Positions 1 through 11,700 of a DNA stretch of 64,000 nucleotides are shown piece by piece (position 1 is the stretch's first letter; the number at the start of each line of letters is the position of its first letter). The stretch spans positions 88,122 through 152,121 of the forward strand of contig QKWP01000869.1 in the NCBI GenBank assembly GCA_003550325.1. Direction: 5' to 3'. A program made the position numbers and the translations under genes. This DNA comes from Gigaspora rosea. Taxonomy: Eukaryota > Glomeromycota > Glomeromycetes > Diversisporales > Gigasporaceae. Under the pieces are notes generated by a model. That model saw only the letters and a list, made by a program, of their open reading frames with translations, was not told the DNA's origin and did no database searches.

Positions 1-1029
1 TCCTACTATCTTTATATCTATCATGTAATTGACTTCGGCTTCGGGATCAGTCATATCCAGAGGTGTTATAATTTCTATCCCTGGATTGGCTTCTGTTCCT
101 GGATCTGGGTCTGTCATAGAATCAATTATTCCTAGAGGAGTAATTACTGCTTCTGCCTCGAGACTGGTATTCTTGGTAATCCTTTTTATTATCCTGGTAC
201 CGGGTATGACAATTTCTAATAAAATGTCCTTTTTGACCACAATAATAGCATGTGGCATTTCCAGTGCTAGATTGAGGTCAGTCCTTACTTTGGTTAGTAT
301 AGTAGGCAGGAGTGGGAGTAGGAGGAGCAGCTTGTTTTTTAGCAAGAGTTATGCTAAGCTTGCAATTTGTTCGGTAAGACATTCAATGGCTTGGTTGGCA
401 TCATTAGTATTATGTGCAGAGGCTATTATTTGACCAGTTTCCCATTTTCTGGCTTAAGTAATAGCATCATCCAATTCAGCAGGTTCGGCAGCTTGGAAAT
501 TCATGGCATATTCAGGTCGTAGTCCTTGAATAAAGAACTGGATCATGATAGCTTCGGGAAAAGCACTAGTGGGATCCACTCGTCCTTTGAGGCGTTTAAA
601 GCGGCTAATATAGATATCAACTGTATCTGCGCCTTGTTTAATTTCAAATAATTGTTTTTGCCAGGTTGCTTTTTGTTTAGTGGTACTAAACTTTTCTCTA
701 AAGAGATTGGAGAAACTATAGATACGTACGCCATCAACTTCTCGGTCATGTCGAGCATGATAAAAATAAGTTGGGGCATTTTCAAGAATTCCAAGCCATT
801 CTTGAGCATTATCCTTCATATAAGCACAGGTGAGTTCTAATTGTCGAGCAGGACTCTAGTGGTTAGCCTTAGCGGCTCTTTCGAATTCTTCTAGCCATGT
901 TACAGGGTCTTGGGTTCTGTCACCTCGATAGAAGTCAATTTTAAGAAGTGATTTTTCACCATCTCGTTCAAGAGCATTTTCAAGAGTAGTCATTGCTTTA
1001 GCAGCGGCAGTTAAAGCTTCTTCAGCCAT
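1..1029 (-). pseudogene. Degenerate retrotransposon Gag (capsid domain plus CCHC knuckle)
   Basis: Gag structural protein of an LTR retrotransposon, which would package the element RNA into virus-like particles. The frame starts at an ATG at 1029 (MAEEALTAAAKAM) and runs into a Retrotrans_gag-type capsid domain at about 820-454 (EWLG, then LFREKFSTT, then QFFIQGLRPEYA). It continues to a zinc knuckle at 250-209 of form C-Y-Y-C-x4-H-x4-C (CX2CX4HX4C) and an Arg/Ser-rich tail that leaves the window at base 1. It is broken by TAG at 856-858, TAA at 454-456, a frameshift near 360-370 and TGA codons in the tail. All the stops can be explained by C-to-T or G-to-A changes. The ATG overlaps the end of the upstream ORF by about 19 bases. 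The pol region would lie beyond the left edge. The Ty3-like assignment rests on domain layout only. Confidence 0.85.
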
Positions 1030-2225
1030 GTTTTTTTAGGTTCTTGTTCTTCTATAGTTGCTTCTGATTCAGGTTCAGAGTGTACTTCTTCTTCTGGTTC
1101 TTGAGCTTGATAATTTATTTCTTCTTGTATCCCTTCTAATTCTTCTAATATTCCAACAAGGTTTATTTTTTCAAAATTTTCTCTTCTTAGATTTATTTCT
1201 TCTTCGGGAAGTACTTGCTCTACAATTCCTTGGTCTGGGTAAGCTCCAATAAATTGAGGTTGGACAAACTCTGGTTGGGGTTCAAGTTTTTGGTGTTGGC
1301 GTTGAAGAGAAGAGGTATGTAAAGGTGTAGTATTAGGTGCAAATTGGTTTTCAGGATAGAATTCATTAACTATGGGTGGTTGAGGAATAGTTGTAGGTTG
1401 AGGTGTACATTGAAAATAGGTATAAGAATTAAGATTTTGAATAAGTCGAGCAACTCGAGTTGGAGGAGGAGTAGTTGTGCGTGGAAGTGGGTTATTTAAA
1501 GGGATTTCACTAATAGGGAAAGTAGGTAATTGGAGTATAGGAGGAAATTGAATATGAGTAGTATTTTCGTTATAAGGGGCTAAGATAGGAGAGTGAGAGG
1601 ATTCAGCTAGATTATCTAATTCTTCTGGGAATAGGTTATATATAGATCGTGGGGCAGGTATAGGATTAAATGTAAAAATATTGTTGTCGTTGTCCTGGTG
1701 ATGTAGTACTGGTGAGGGGTTATCAAAGGTATTAGTTATTCGTGCGGGTTGAATAGGAGTGGCTAGGGTAGGGCCTCCGATATATAGATCAAAAGCGTTT
1801 TCTTCAAAATTGAGAGGTAAAATAGGTCGTAAAGTATATCGAGTATATCCTTGAAGGAGGGCAGCAATAACTTAAGTGGGGTTAAGGTTGGGATTATTAT
1901 AGCGACAGCTAAAAACAACGTCTCTAGCAGCAGCTCTAGCGGCGTTATAATTGTTATATTCTTTGAGAGTATGAAAAGCGGCAATAGTTTGTTGAGTATA
2001 GCTAGTGGCGAGGTATACTTGTTGGTATCGATTCCAAAAAGTGCGAAAAGCTCGAAAATAGGTGACAGGAGGATAGCAAACTGTACAAGAAAGGTCTGGG
2101 TTAACAATTTGTTGGATGTCTACGGCAAGAGTAGAAGGATGGTTGGCATCGTGTGCTTCAATTTGTTCTAAATGGATTTGATAAGCTCTATTTATATAGA
2201 GGTCTAAGAAAATAGTTAGTAGACT
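1011..2225 (-). pseudogene. ORF upstream of gag in the same retroelement, unknown function
   Basis: A frame of about 404 codons reads from 2225 down to a TAA at 1013-1011 with one internal TAA (1874-1872, explicable as CAA to TAA). It has no methionine, so a conventional start is missing, and the TAA at 2228-2226 bounds it upstream. The first part is helix-like with aromatic residues (TYFRAFRTFWNRYQQVY). The middle is Pro/Thr-rich, and the C-terminus is a Glu-rich tail (EPEEEVHSEPESEATIEEQE). It ends inside the gag start, an overlap typical of a compact retroelement. I do not recognise the domain. It may be an accessory or envelope-like ORF or the N-terminal part of a Gag polyprotein. Confidence 0.5.
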
Positions 2226-2348
2226 TTACAGTTCAAAATTTAAGTTAAACAGGTTTGGGTTTCTATTATAAATTGTTAAGAAAGGAAATAAAAATGCTAA
2301 TCTGATTCTAAATCACAAATTTTAATCAAACAAGTGCTACAAAAGCAA

Positions 2349-2467
2349 AGGCTTCAAGTATGCCCTTCTGAACGAATCTTTTTCAATTCGACAGGAAAAT
2401 ACCAGTGCAACAAATGCAAGAGGCTTCAAGTATGCCCTTCTGAACGAATCTTTTTCAATTCGACAGG
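2349..2467. repeat. 47-bp direct repeat, two copies 72 bp apart
   Basis: An identical 47-bp block starting AGGCTTCAAGTATGCCC lies at 2349-2395 and 2421-2467, in the leader between the primer-binding site and the retroelement ORFs. The small ORF over it encodes the same peptide twice only because of the duplication. Confidence 0.8.
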
Positions 2468-2584
2468 TAAACAAAAAAAAATACTTAATTATAAGAGAGG
2501 AGAGGAAGAGGAGAGGTAACCAAAGATATATCCTTGCAGAGAAGAGAGAAGAGGGATCCTAGTGTTCCGGCTGTTTCAAATGAT

Positions 2585-2602
2585 TTCTGCCATAAGGCAC
2601 CA
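2585..2602 (-). other. Putative tRNA primer-binding site of the retrotransposon
   Basis: On the minus strand, three bases after the LTR end (TAACA), the sequence reads TGGTGCCTTATGGCAGAA. A PBS begins TGG, the complement of tRNA 3' CCA. Its position between the LTR and the gag-side ORFs supports the assignment. The priming tRNA is not identified. Confidence 0.65.
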
Positions 2603-2605
2603 AAA

Positions 2606-3226
2606 TGTTACAAGCAACTATAGCCTTCAATATAGTACTTGCAACACAGCACACAGTGACAGGGATCTTGTAAGAGTCAGAGAAGATATGAAGTGGTGCG
2701 GAAGTAGAATATTACTTCACTAGAGTGGTTCAGTATATATCTATTAAATGACAAATGTATATTTATTGATTAGAGATATATTTTATTTATTTAGATAATA
2801 ATATGCAAGAGATATAACTATGTTTAGGCGTTAGAGGGAGGAGGAGGGAAATCTGAGTCTAATGTGCTGAAAGGAAGAAAACTAGGGTTTATATATCTTT
2901 TACAGCTATAAGTTACAATGGTATGAAATGGCAGAAATGGTAGAAATGGTAGAGATAGTAGAAATGGTAGAAATGGTAGAAATGGTAGAAATGGTAGAAA
3001 TAGTAGAAATGGTAGAAATGGTAGAAATGGTAGAAATGGTAGAAAGGATAGAAATGGTAGAAATGGTTAACCATGTTACTTGTACTTCTAACTAAGCCAT
3101 ATATAGTTAATAATATAAAATAATAATAATGTAATATAAAATAATAATACAATAAAATAATATAATAAAGTAAATTAATATTAGAAAATACATTCAAGAA
3201 ACTAATCTAAAACTTATTCTATAACA
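2606..3226 (-). mobile_element. 5' LTR of the minus-strand retrotransposon
   Basis: This 621-bp block begins TGTTATAGAA and ends TTGTAACA on the minus strand (TG...CA ends), directly next to the primer-binding site. It matches, in reverse complement, the block at 3560-4193 over its whole length. It contains a (TAGAAATGG)n minisatellite at about 2933-3066. Divergence between the two LTR copies is substantial, so they are not the two ends of one recent insertion. Confidence 0.75.
2933..3066. repeat. (TAGAAATGG)n minisatellite inside the LTR
   Basis: About 15 copies of a 9-bp unit with few variants (TAGAGATAG, TAGAAATAG). The reverse-complement array lies in the other LTR at about 3741-3865. 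The open frame across 2913-3197 is only this repeat. Confidence 0.9.
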
Positions 3227-3559
3227 CTACTAACTCACCCCATATGCCAATTTGCAATTTTAAATTAACATATGTTATTTTAAAATTGACATACATTGTG
3301 AAGTATCACATAATATATATAAGTTATATTTCAAAAACATTAGATAAGAATTTAAGAATTCTTTATCTTTTTTTAAAATACAATATTCTTTATAAAAAAA
3401 AAATTAAAAAATAAAAAAAAAACAAAACTAAATATTCTCTATAAAAAAAAAATCCAAACTACATATTCTCTATAAAAAAATATATATTTCTCTAAAAAAA
3501 CAAACCAAAAAAACAAAAACCTCTATAAAAAAAACTTAAAAAATTTTATTTTTATATAT
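3227..3559. other. A-rich spacer between inverted LTRs
   Basis: No coding signal. It contains several imperfect copies of a motif resembling TATTCTCTATAAAAAAAA. Confidence 0.6.
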
Positions 3560-4193
3560 TGTTATAGAACAAGTTTTAGTATTAGTTTCTTGAATATATT
3601 TTCTAATATATTTTATTATATTACTTTATTATTATATTATTATGTTATATTATTTTATATTATTATATTGTTTTTATTATTATATTATTTTTATTATTAA
3701 CTATATATAGCTTAGTTAGAAGTACAAGTAACATGGTTAACCATTTTTACCATTTCTACTATTTTTACTATTTCTATGATTTCTACCATTTCTACCATTT
3801 CTACCATTTCTACCATTTCTACTATTTCTACCATTTCTACTATTTCTACCATTTCTACCATTTCTGCTATTTCGTACTATAGTAATTAATAACTGTAAAA
3901 AGATATATAAACCCCAAATTTCTCCCTTCCTACACTTTAGACTTAGATTTCCCTCCTCCTCTCTCTAATGTCTAAAAATAGTTATATCACTTGCATATTA
4001 TTATCTAAATAAATAAAATATATCTTTAATCAATAAATATCCTCTTGTCATTTAATGAATATATACTGAACCGCTCTAGTGAAGTAATATTCCACTTCTA
4101 CACTGCTTCATATCTTCTCTAACCCTACAAGATCCCTGTCACCGTGTGCTATATTGCTAATAGTATATTAAGAAGGCTATACTGCTTGTAACA
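3560..4193 (+). mobile_element. Solo LTR, same family, opposite orientation
   Basis: Begins TGTTATAGAACAAG and ends GCTTGTAACA, and matches the LTR at 2606-3226 in reverse complement. Flanks read ATAT on both sides, compatible with a short target duplication but uninformative in AT-rich DNA. No primer-binding site or internal region follows, so it is a solo LTR. Confidence 0.75.
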
Positions 4194-4200
4194 ATATATA

Positions 4201-4402
4201 CAGTCAACTCTTTCTAATCCAAACTGCCGGGACTGCTTTTTTTTACTATGTAAAAATTTGAAAAAGTCCAATTTTCAAAATTTAAATATGGCTTATTTGA
4301 ACTTTATAATAAATTTACAAATGTTCTAGGAGATTTTGTTCGGTTTACAGAGAATTTAATAGTGTTCAGTTTAAAAAGATTCGGATTAGAGAGAGGCAAC
4401 TG
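4201..4402. mobile_element. TA-flanked MITE (pogo/mariner-like)
   Basis: Imperfect terminal inverted repeats (CAGTCAACTCTTTCTAATCC at the left, its approximate reverse complement at the right) flanked by TA on both sides. A related element sits in the micro-exon gene at 10935-11116. No coding capacity. Confidence 0.6.
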
Positions 4403-4404
4403 TA

Positions 4405-5606
4405 CATATTTTTTTGATTTCAAAGTGCCTGTTTTGGGCATATACTTTATTCAATTTATGCATTGAATCTATATAGATAAAAGTACAACTATCCACACGA
4501 ACACTTTTAGTGTCTAATTTAAGTGGTCCGCCTAGTGATACCACCGAAATTGATTTTTGAAAAAGGCCTATTTCGTCTTTATTAAAGAAAATTAATATTT
4601 TTTATAAGGAAGAGCAAATAAAATTCATATAGATATGTTCCTTATAATTTCGTCTATTCGAAAAAAGTATCAAATAATTTCGTCTTTTAAGTAAAATAGA
4701 TCAAAAACAATTTCGTCTTCAAATTTTAATTTCAGGTTTTAGAACCTGAAATGCTTTCGTCCTCATGTATAGGTCCGCCCGAAGGTTCTATACTAGATGC
4801 CATATTAACAATCCAACTATGGGAATTGCCTATTTAAACTCTCTGATATTCAGTTTCCTACACTTTTTCCACCTAGACTTTCAACTGATTCATCAGATGT
4901 CTGTGTCATCTGGGTCTTTTTTCGTAAGATCCCTTAGGACTCCTTTTTACACCCGAAGGTACAATCCAGCTTTTCCTCAACAGGAAACTTGGTAAAGTGG
5001 TATCTGTCCTACTAGGTATTCATCTACTCTTCGGTAACTTATACAGTCACTGAGACAAACAACTTGCAGTTAGGGGATACCCTGCAACCACTACCATTAT
5101 CTACTTCTGCCCTTATAAGGTTCGCTCTGACCCGGTACCCACCATTACTTTCCTACCGGTCCTTCACTATTTTCTCAGACTCCAATCCAGTTGACCCAAA
5201 AAGGATCAATCTACTCGGCATTAGATGCTATTATAGTTTTTCTTGCCTAGTACCTACTTTTATAATATAGGTCCTTTTCCTCTGGTACCCGATTTGGCAA
5301 CCAAGTTGGTAGAGCTTGTCCTGAGGTTGACGTCCAGTTCTACGGCTCTGGTCCAATATTCCAGTTTTGGTAGCACCGTCAAAGATCTTTGCTACCTCCT
5401 TACTCAGGTCTTGCCAAATAGGTTTCTGCTTCCCTGATTCCTTGGATTTGTCTGTGTCACAGGACACATCTTCGCTCAGAAGCTTCCATTTAAGATATTA
5501 ACTAAGGACTACAGGTGATGTACCCGCAAACAGTCAGTGGGATTTGAACTCTAGATCTACTACTTGGGGGTGACAACTTACCAACTTCTCTAAGTCACCA
5601 TACCTA
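4405..5606 (-). mobile_element. SINE-like repeat copy A (tRNA-like head), interrupted by a MITE
   Basis: Reverse-complement relative of the repeat at 22794-23780. The head, at the right end, has a tRNA-like promoter region: an A-box-like stretch around TGACTTAGAGAAGTTGG and a B-box-like GTTCAAATCCCAC. The body and 3' part (TTCGGGCGGACT, AATAAAG, A-rich tail) also align. An hAT-like MITE interrupts it at 4533-4771. The ORF at 5231-5467 lies in the shared body. Confidence 0.65.
4533..4771. mobile_element. hAT-like MITE inserted in SINE copy A
   Basis: The 239-bp insertion is flanked by a perfect 8-bp duplication GGTCCGCC (4525-4532 and 4772-4779). Termini TAGTGATACC and ...ATGTATA form weak inverted repeats. 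Inside are five copies of a motif near ATTTCGTCTTT. Uninterrupted SINE copies show the empty site, so the boundaries are exact. Confidence 0.8.
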
Positions 5607-5692
5607 TTTTATATTTTTTTATTAAAGTACTAACAAATATTACTATATATAATTTCTTTATATGAAAAAAAAAACAGAGAAATTTTATATTA

Positions 5693-5942
5693 GGCCGCGC
5701 AAATAAATAAAATTGGTTCTCGTAACCCGGCCGGGTCAATTTTTTAAAAAAGTCAAATGTTATTTTATATTAGTATATACGGTATGTGATTACGTGATTA
5801 TGTCGAGGGGTGCACCATGGTGCAAACTCCTATTTAAAAAATTTATATAACATTTTTTTAGATAATAACAATAACACCTGGGTGCTGGGTGCCCTTGGGT
5901 CTTGAGATGTAACGAGAACCAATTAATTTTATTTGCATGGCC
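5693..5942. mobile_element. Harbinger-like MITE (TTA target duplication)
   Basis: The 250-bp element has about 32-bp terminal inverted repeats (GGCCGCGCAAATAAATAAAA against the right end) and is flanked by TTA on both sides, the TWA duplication typical of PIF/Harbinger. It contains a 14-bp perfect palindrome TGCACCATGGTGCA. Confidence 0.75.
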
Positions 5943-5989
5943 TTATATATATATAGATAGTTTTATCACTTTTGATATATTATATATTA

Positions 5990-6130
5990 GGAGAGTGACA
6001 AAAATCAGTTAATTTTTTAGGGAGGAGGAAGTAAAAAAAGCTGAAATTATATATAAGAACCTGACTATATATATATTAAGAAAGAGAAAGGGGTAGGTCT
6101 CTGATAAAAATAATCAGATAATTAACATTA
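5990..6130. mobile_element. Decayed mariner-like MITE
   Basis: Aligns with the element at 45600-45750 (AGTGACAAAAATCAG at one end, CTCTGATAAAAATAATCAG near the other). The right terminus is eroded. Confidence 0.55.
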
Positions 6131-6167
6131 ATATAGCAAGTTAAAAATATTTATAAATAATATTTTA

Positions 6168-6842
6168 TAGTGTAGTGACTTAGTGAAATTATTAAGTTGT
6201 TACCCCAAGTATTAGATCTAGAGTTCAAATTCTACTAGTGACACTTTGAAAAATAGATCTATAGTACAGTAACTGTTGATTTGTTGATTGGTTAGATATA
6301 TTACCAGTAATCCTTGGTTATCATATAGAATGAAAGCTTTTAGTCATATTTGTATGCTATTACACAGACAAATCCAAGAACCTGAAAAAATGAAAAACTA
6401 TTTGGCAAGTCCTAAGTAAGAATGTAGCAAAGATCTTTGAGTTCCACACAATACCAGAGAATCAGAACTTAAGCTAAAAGATTAGATAAAAAGACCCTTA
6501 GAAGTTAGGGTTCACCACTCTGGCTACTAGAGTTATATCAAAAAAAAGGATATATGCTATAAAGTTGGGTTAGGGTTATGGTCATATAGAATGAAAGCTT
6601 TTAGTTATATTTGTATGCTATTATACAGACAAATTCAAGAACCTAAAAAAATAAAAAACCATTTGGCAAGTCCTAAGTAAGAAGGTAGCAAAGATCTTTG
6701 AGTTCTACACAATACCAGAGAATCAGAACTAAAGCTAAAAGATCAGATAAAAAGACCCTTAAGAGTTAGGGTTCACTACACTGGCTACTAGAGTTATATC
6801 AGAAGAAGGATATATGCTATAAAGTTGGGTTAGGGTTATGGT
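6168..6842 (+). mobile_element. SINE-like repeat copy D (5' part) with a 261-bp tandem duplication
   Basis: The tRNA-like head (GTGACTTAG, GTTCAAATTC) and body match copy B. The segment 6321-6581 is repeated at 6582-6842 with few changes, each unit ending GGGTTAGGGTTATGG. The 3' part of the SINE is missing. Confidence 0.65.
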
Positions 6843-7207
6843 TAGGGTTAGATATAAAAAGGGTGTGGATTTGGGGTGGTTTTAGGGTTTGGGCTAAGGA
6901 ATAATTCGGAATATATCTATTAGGCTTAGGAAAAAGTAGGAAGAAAACTATGAATAGAACTTCGCGAATTATATTACATTCTAGGAATAGGGCTATAAAT
7001 AAAAGTAAGACCTTATATAAGAAAGGTAATTTATATAAGGCTAGAACTAGATAATTATTGAACAACTCAAATTTAATTGGCCAAAATTTTTCTATGTAGA
7101 GCATATAGAAGCTGATGGAAATGGATTTGATTGAACAAAAAAGCTATTAAGGTTAAAATTTGCGCTTTATATTATATTTCTAGAGTTATATTATATTCTA
7201 GAGCTAT

Positions 7208-7474
7208 CACTGGTCGAAATTAAAACATTAAGTAATAAATCAGCAATAATTCAGTAACAATTGAGTAAACATTCAGCAACTATGCAGGTACCGATTCCTG
7301 CCACTCAGCTACTACTCAGTAGAAATTTAGTAATATATTACTGGATTTTTACTAAATGGTAGCTGAGTGGCAACCGAGTAGCAGGAATCGGTACCTGAAT
7401 AGTTGCTGAATATTTACTGAATTTTTACTGAATTATTGCTGATTTATTACTGAATGTTTTAATTTCGACCAGTG
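7208..7474. mobile_element. Palindromic MITE with long terminal inverted repeats
   Basis: The 267-bp element starts CACTGGTCGAAATTAAAACA and ends with the reverse complement. The inverted repeats extend for about 100 bp per arm. The flanks contain TA, consistent with mariner/Tc1. Confidence 0.75.
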
Positions 7475-7619
7475 TATATATAAGTCTGCTCTTATATATA
7501 AAATATGTTCCGTGAGAACTAGAGTTAGATATTGAATGAAAAAAACAAATTTAATTGGTTAAAATTTTTATATGTAAAGCATATAAAAGCCAGCAAGAAC
7601 GAATTTGATTGGTCCAAAA

Positions 7620-7705
7620 ATGTTATTATATATTATGACTATATTATATGTGGGTTATATCCAACCCACACATAATATAGTTATAATATATAATAACATT
7701 TTTTA
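7620..7705. repeat. Perfect-stem hairpin
   Basis: Two arms of roughly 38 bp (ATGTTATTATATATTATGAC... and its reverse complement) separated by a short GGTTATATCC loop. No TIR family was recognised. Confidence 0.7.
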
Positions 7706-7784
7706 TAGTACAATTTAGAGTTAATATAGTATATTTTAGAGTTAATTTATATTTTTTAATTTTAATTAAATTAAATAATATCTA

Positions 7785-8060
7785 GGTAGATATTTATCAA
7801 GGTTAAATTTGGTATCAAAATATTCAGCTCAACGAGATGATTCAAATGTGCTTTAAATTATTAAAATTGGATTTTAGAAAAGTTAAATAACTAAAATTTA
7901 GTAATTTAAATATAAGTATTAGATTAGGGTTAGGGTTATTTTTAGATAAATAACTAGGTAGATGTTTATTGGAGCTAATTTTGGTACCAAAATATTCAGC
8001 TTGTCGAGGCGATTCAAACAAGTCCTAAATCATCAAAATTGAATATCAGGAAAGAGGAAT
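7785..8060. repeat. Imperfect direct repeat
   Basis: Two diverged copies, starting near 7785 and 7950, share CTAGGTAGAT, CAAAATATTCAGCT and CGATTCAAA. They resemble one arm of the fold-back family at 25375-25871. Bases 8061-8734 hold AT-rich sequence with no feature I can support. Confidence 0.45.
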
Positions 8061-8734
8061 AACCAAATTTTAGTAATTCAAAGAGAAGTAAAAAATTATT
8101 AAATGTTTATAATAAAAATGATCAAACGTTTTTTTCAGATGAACCAGTATGGTATGGATGACTAGATCCATATGGTATGGAGGTGTAAAATACAGGTAGA
8201 TAGTAGAGTAGTGCAGTAAGTACAAATATATACAGATGTACGAAAATTGAACAAAATTTTGATAGTACAATTATTAACATTATATAAATAATTTCAATGC
8301 TTTACAACTATTTGTTTAACAATATTACTTTAATTTAATATTTTAATCTCCCCATACTATACAATCTACTATACTAATCTGCTATAATCTTATACCTGTA
8401 CATGATGTGAATAATGCGAATTTTAGTTATATATGTAACTTGCACATTTTGCACATTTCAAATTATGTACAGTACAGTGCTAATAAAATTATGGTACGTA
8501 CGTATGTACCTTTCACGTATTTTTTTAATTATATAGATCTTCACAATTTACTTAGCATATTAAAATAAATGTAATATGAATTACAATTTTTAGTTCTATT
8601 CAAACATTAATCCCAAGGCTTACTGCATTAATGCGATGCTTTATCTTATTTATATAATAAAATTCAAAAATTAACATATATTATATAAAAATTTATTTTT
8701 TCCAATCTCATTTAGCTTTGATTACTTATAATAT

Positions 8735-11700
8735 TTAGAAACCTAACTATGTATACACTTAGATTTTGACAACAAATATAATATAATTATATATAATTAA
8801 TTAGAGAAGTTTAATTATAAATTATTAGTTTTAACTTAAAATTAATTTTATATTCACGGCCTAACTATTTAACATTCTGGCCATTTAATTTGTTATATAA
8901 TTAATTAAAAGAGTTTAATTTAGATTATAAGTTTTCAATTTATATATTAATTTATACTTACGTTCTAATAATTTTATTTATATATAATTAATTAGAAGTT
9001 TATTAAAAGTTTTTATTCTATAAATTAAGTTTTATACCCACTAATAATTTATATTTAATTGATTAGAAAAGTTTAATTATAGATAATTATAAAGTTTTTG
9101 TTAATAAATTAAAGAAATTACTATTTTTACAATGTTAATTTGTATTTTTACTATTGAATAACTAATCAAATCTGTTTATCTTATTGTAAAAATAGCAAAT
9201 TACTATGGCTAAAATAGGATTTCTTAAATTAATTTTATACTTACTGCCTATATAGTTATTTAATTTATATATAATTAGTTATTAAGTTTAATTATATATT
9301 ATTAATTTATAAATAATTTTTATACTTACAGGCTAATACATATATAATATAAATTATTCAATATATTAAAGAAGCTTAATAATAGATTATATTAAGTTTT
9401 ATTTTATAAATTTATACTTACAGCCTAGTTAATTTATATATAATTAATTAAAAAGTTTAATTATATATTATAAATTAATTTTATACTTACAAACTAATAA
9501 ATAATTTATATATATATTATTAATTAGATAAGTTTTATTTAATTATAAATTTTTAAATATTTAAATTTATACTTACAATCTACTCATTAATTTATATACA
9601 ATTAATTAAAAATTTAACTAAATTATATATAATTAAAGTGGTTTGATTTATAAATAAATTTATATTTACCAGCTAGTAAATGAATTTATTTTTAATTAAT
9701 TAAAAAAGTTGAAATTTATATTATAAAAATTTTGAATAAAAATTAATTTATACTCACTGCCTATTCATTTAATTTTATAATTAATTAAAAAGTTTAATTA
9801 TAGTTTATTATTAGTGAATTGACTCTTTATTATTAGTGAATTGACTCGACTATATTATGATCAATTATTGATCGAGTTGAGTCAATGATCGAGCATAATT
9901 TTGTAAACTTGATCAAAAGTGGATTAATCGATTATGTTTGATCAATCAAATGGTTGAATTTGATCGATCAAGAAAATTCTCGTAGAATACATCATCATTT
10001 TACTTATTTAAATCGGTTTATCTAATCTTAATAATTCCAAATCAACTTAGATTTCATTTTAAATTACCATTACAACACCAATAACACTTACAAATTATGT
10101 GTTGACAGGCTGACCCGGAAATTGACTCACCTCCACCTGGGTTCCTACATCTTAATCTGGATCACCCACAGGTGAACGGGTGACCCAAATTGTATCCACT
10201 TGAGTTCAACCGCTATTGATTTATATAAATACATATCGATATAGCGATAATAATTTTTTTAGTAGATATGATTGATCAATCATTGACCCGATGATTGATC
10301 GATTATATATGCTCGAGCCTATAAATTACGCGCTTGATCGATCATACTCGATCAAGTTTATATAATTGATTTTTGATCGATCAAGCAAAATTTTTCTTGA
10401 TCAATCATCGATCTTTTGTCAAGTCAATTCACTATTTATTATAAAGTTTTTAATTTATAAATTAATTTTATACTCACAACCTAGCAATCAAATTTATAAA
10501 TTTATTTGAGAAGTTTAATTATAGAGTACTGTATTAAAATTTTTTTAAATTATAGATTAATTTTATACTCACCAACTAATATACAATTTAATTTATATAT
10601 AATTAATTAGCAAAATTTTATTTAATTATAGATTATAAAAGTTTTAACTTATAATTTAATTTTATACTTACAGGCTAATGCAAAATTTTAATTTATATAC
10701 AATTAATTAGAGAAGTTTACTTATAGATTATTAAAAATTTTTGAAATTATAAATATATTTTATACTTACTAGCTACTTATTTATTTTATTTTATATAAGA
10801 TTGATTAGAAAAGTTTAATTATAAATTATAAATCTTGCATTTATAATTTAATTTATACTTACTATCTACGTAATAATTTAAATATGTAATTGATTAGAGA
10901 AATTTAATTATAAATTATAAGTTTTTAAATTATAGTCAACTTCAAAATACCAAACTGCCCGTTCTTATATATAAAAATACTTAAAGTTTATGGTTTTTGA
11001 AGAGTTTTATTTTGCTTAATGTATTATTTTACTTAATAATAAAATTTACAAATATTCTAAAGCTTTGCAGTTTCCATAGAGTTTATTAAGGCTTTGGTTT
11101 ATTTAGAAGAGTTGACTATATAAATTAATTTTATACTCACTAGCTACTCATTGAATTTATATATATTTAATAAGAGAAGCATTATTATAAATTATATGTT
11201 TTTAATTTATAACTTAATTTTATACTCACTATCTACTATATAATTAAATTATATATAATTAATTATTTATAAGTTATTAAAAGTTTTTAATTTTTATATA
11301 GTTGATTAGTTAATTATAAATTATATGCTTTGAATTTATAAATACTTACCGGCTACTCATTTAATTTATATTGAATTGATTAGAGAAGTTTAATTATAAA
11401 TTTAAATTATAATTTAATTTATACCCACAATCTAATAATTTAAATTAGATATAAATGATTAGAAAAAATTGTTGATAAATTATTAGTTTTTAATTTATAA
11501 ATTAATTTTATACTTACTGCCTATTTATTTAATTTAAATATATGATAATTGGTTAAAAAGTTCAATTATGTATTATTATAAGTTTTAATTTATAAATAGC
11601 TTTATATTTACATTCTAATAATTTAAATTTATAAATTAATTTAAGTTTAATTGTAGTTTATTAAAAGTTTTTAATAATAAATTAATTTTATACTTACTAA

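Noticed and set aside
29-433. 134-codon plus-strand ORF
   Set aside because: It is antisense to the gag zinc-knuckle region, which has the clear motif.
2913-3197. 94-codon minus-strand ORF
   Set aside because: It only translates the 9-bp minisatellite of the LTR.
2606-4193. One 1.6-kb TIR transposon
   Set aside because: The LTR-type ends, the PBS and the adjoining gag explain the inverted blocks better.
6566-6860. Telomere-like TTAGGG repeats
   Set aside because: Only two to four scattered units at the ends of a tandem duplication; no array.
6817-7104. 95-codon minus-strand ORF
   Set aside because: Low-complexity hydrophobic sequence over SINE-derived and AT-rich DNA, with no support from context.
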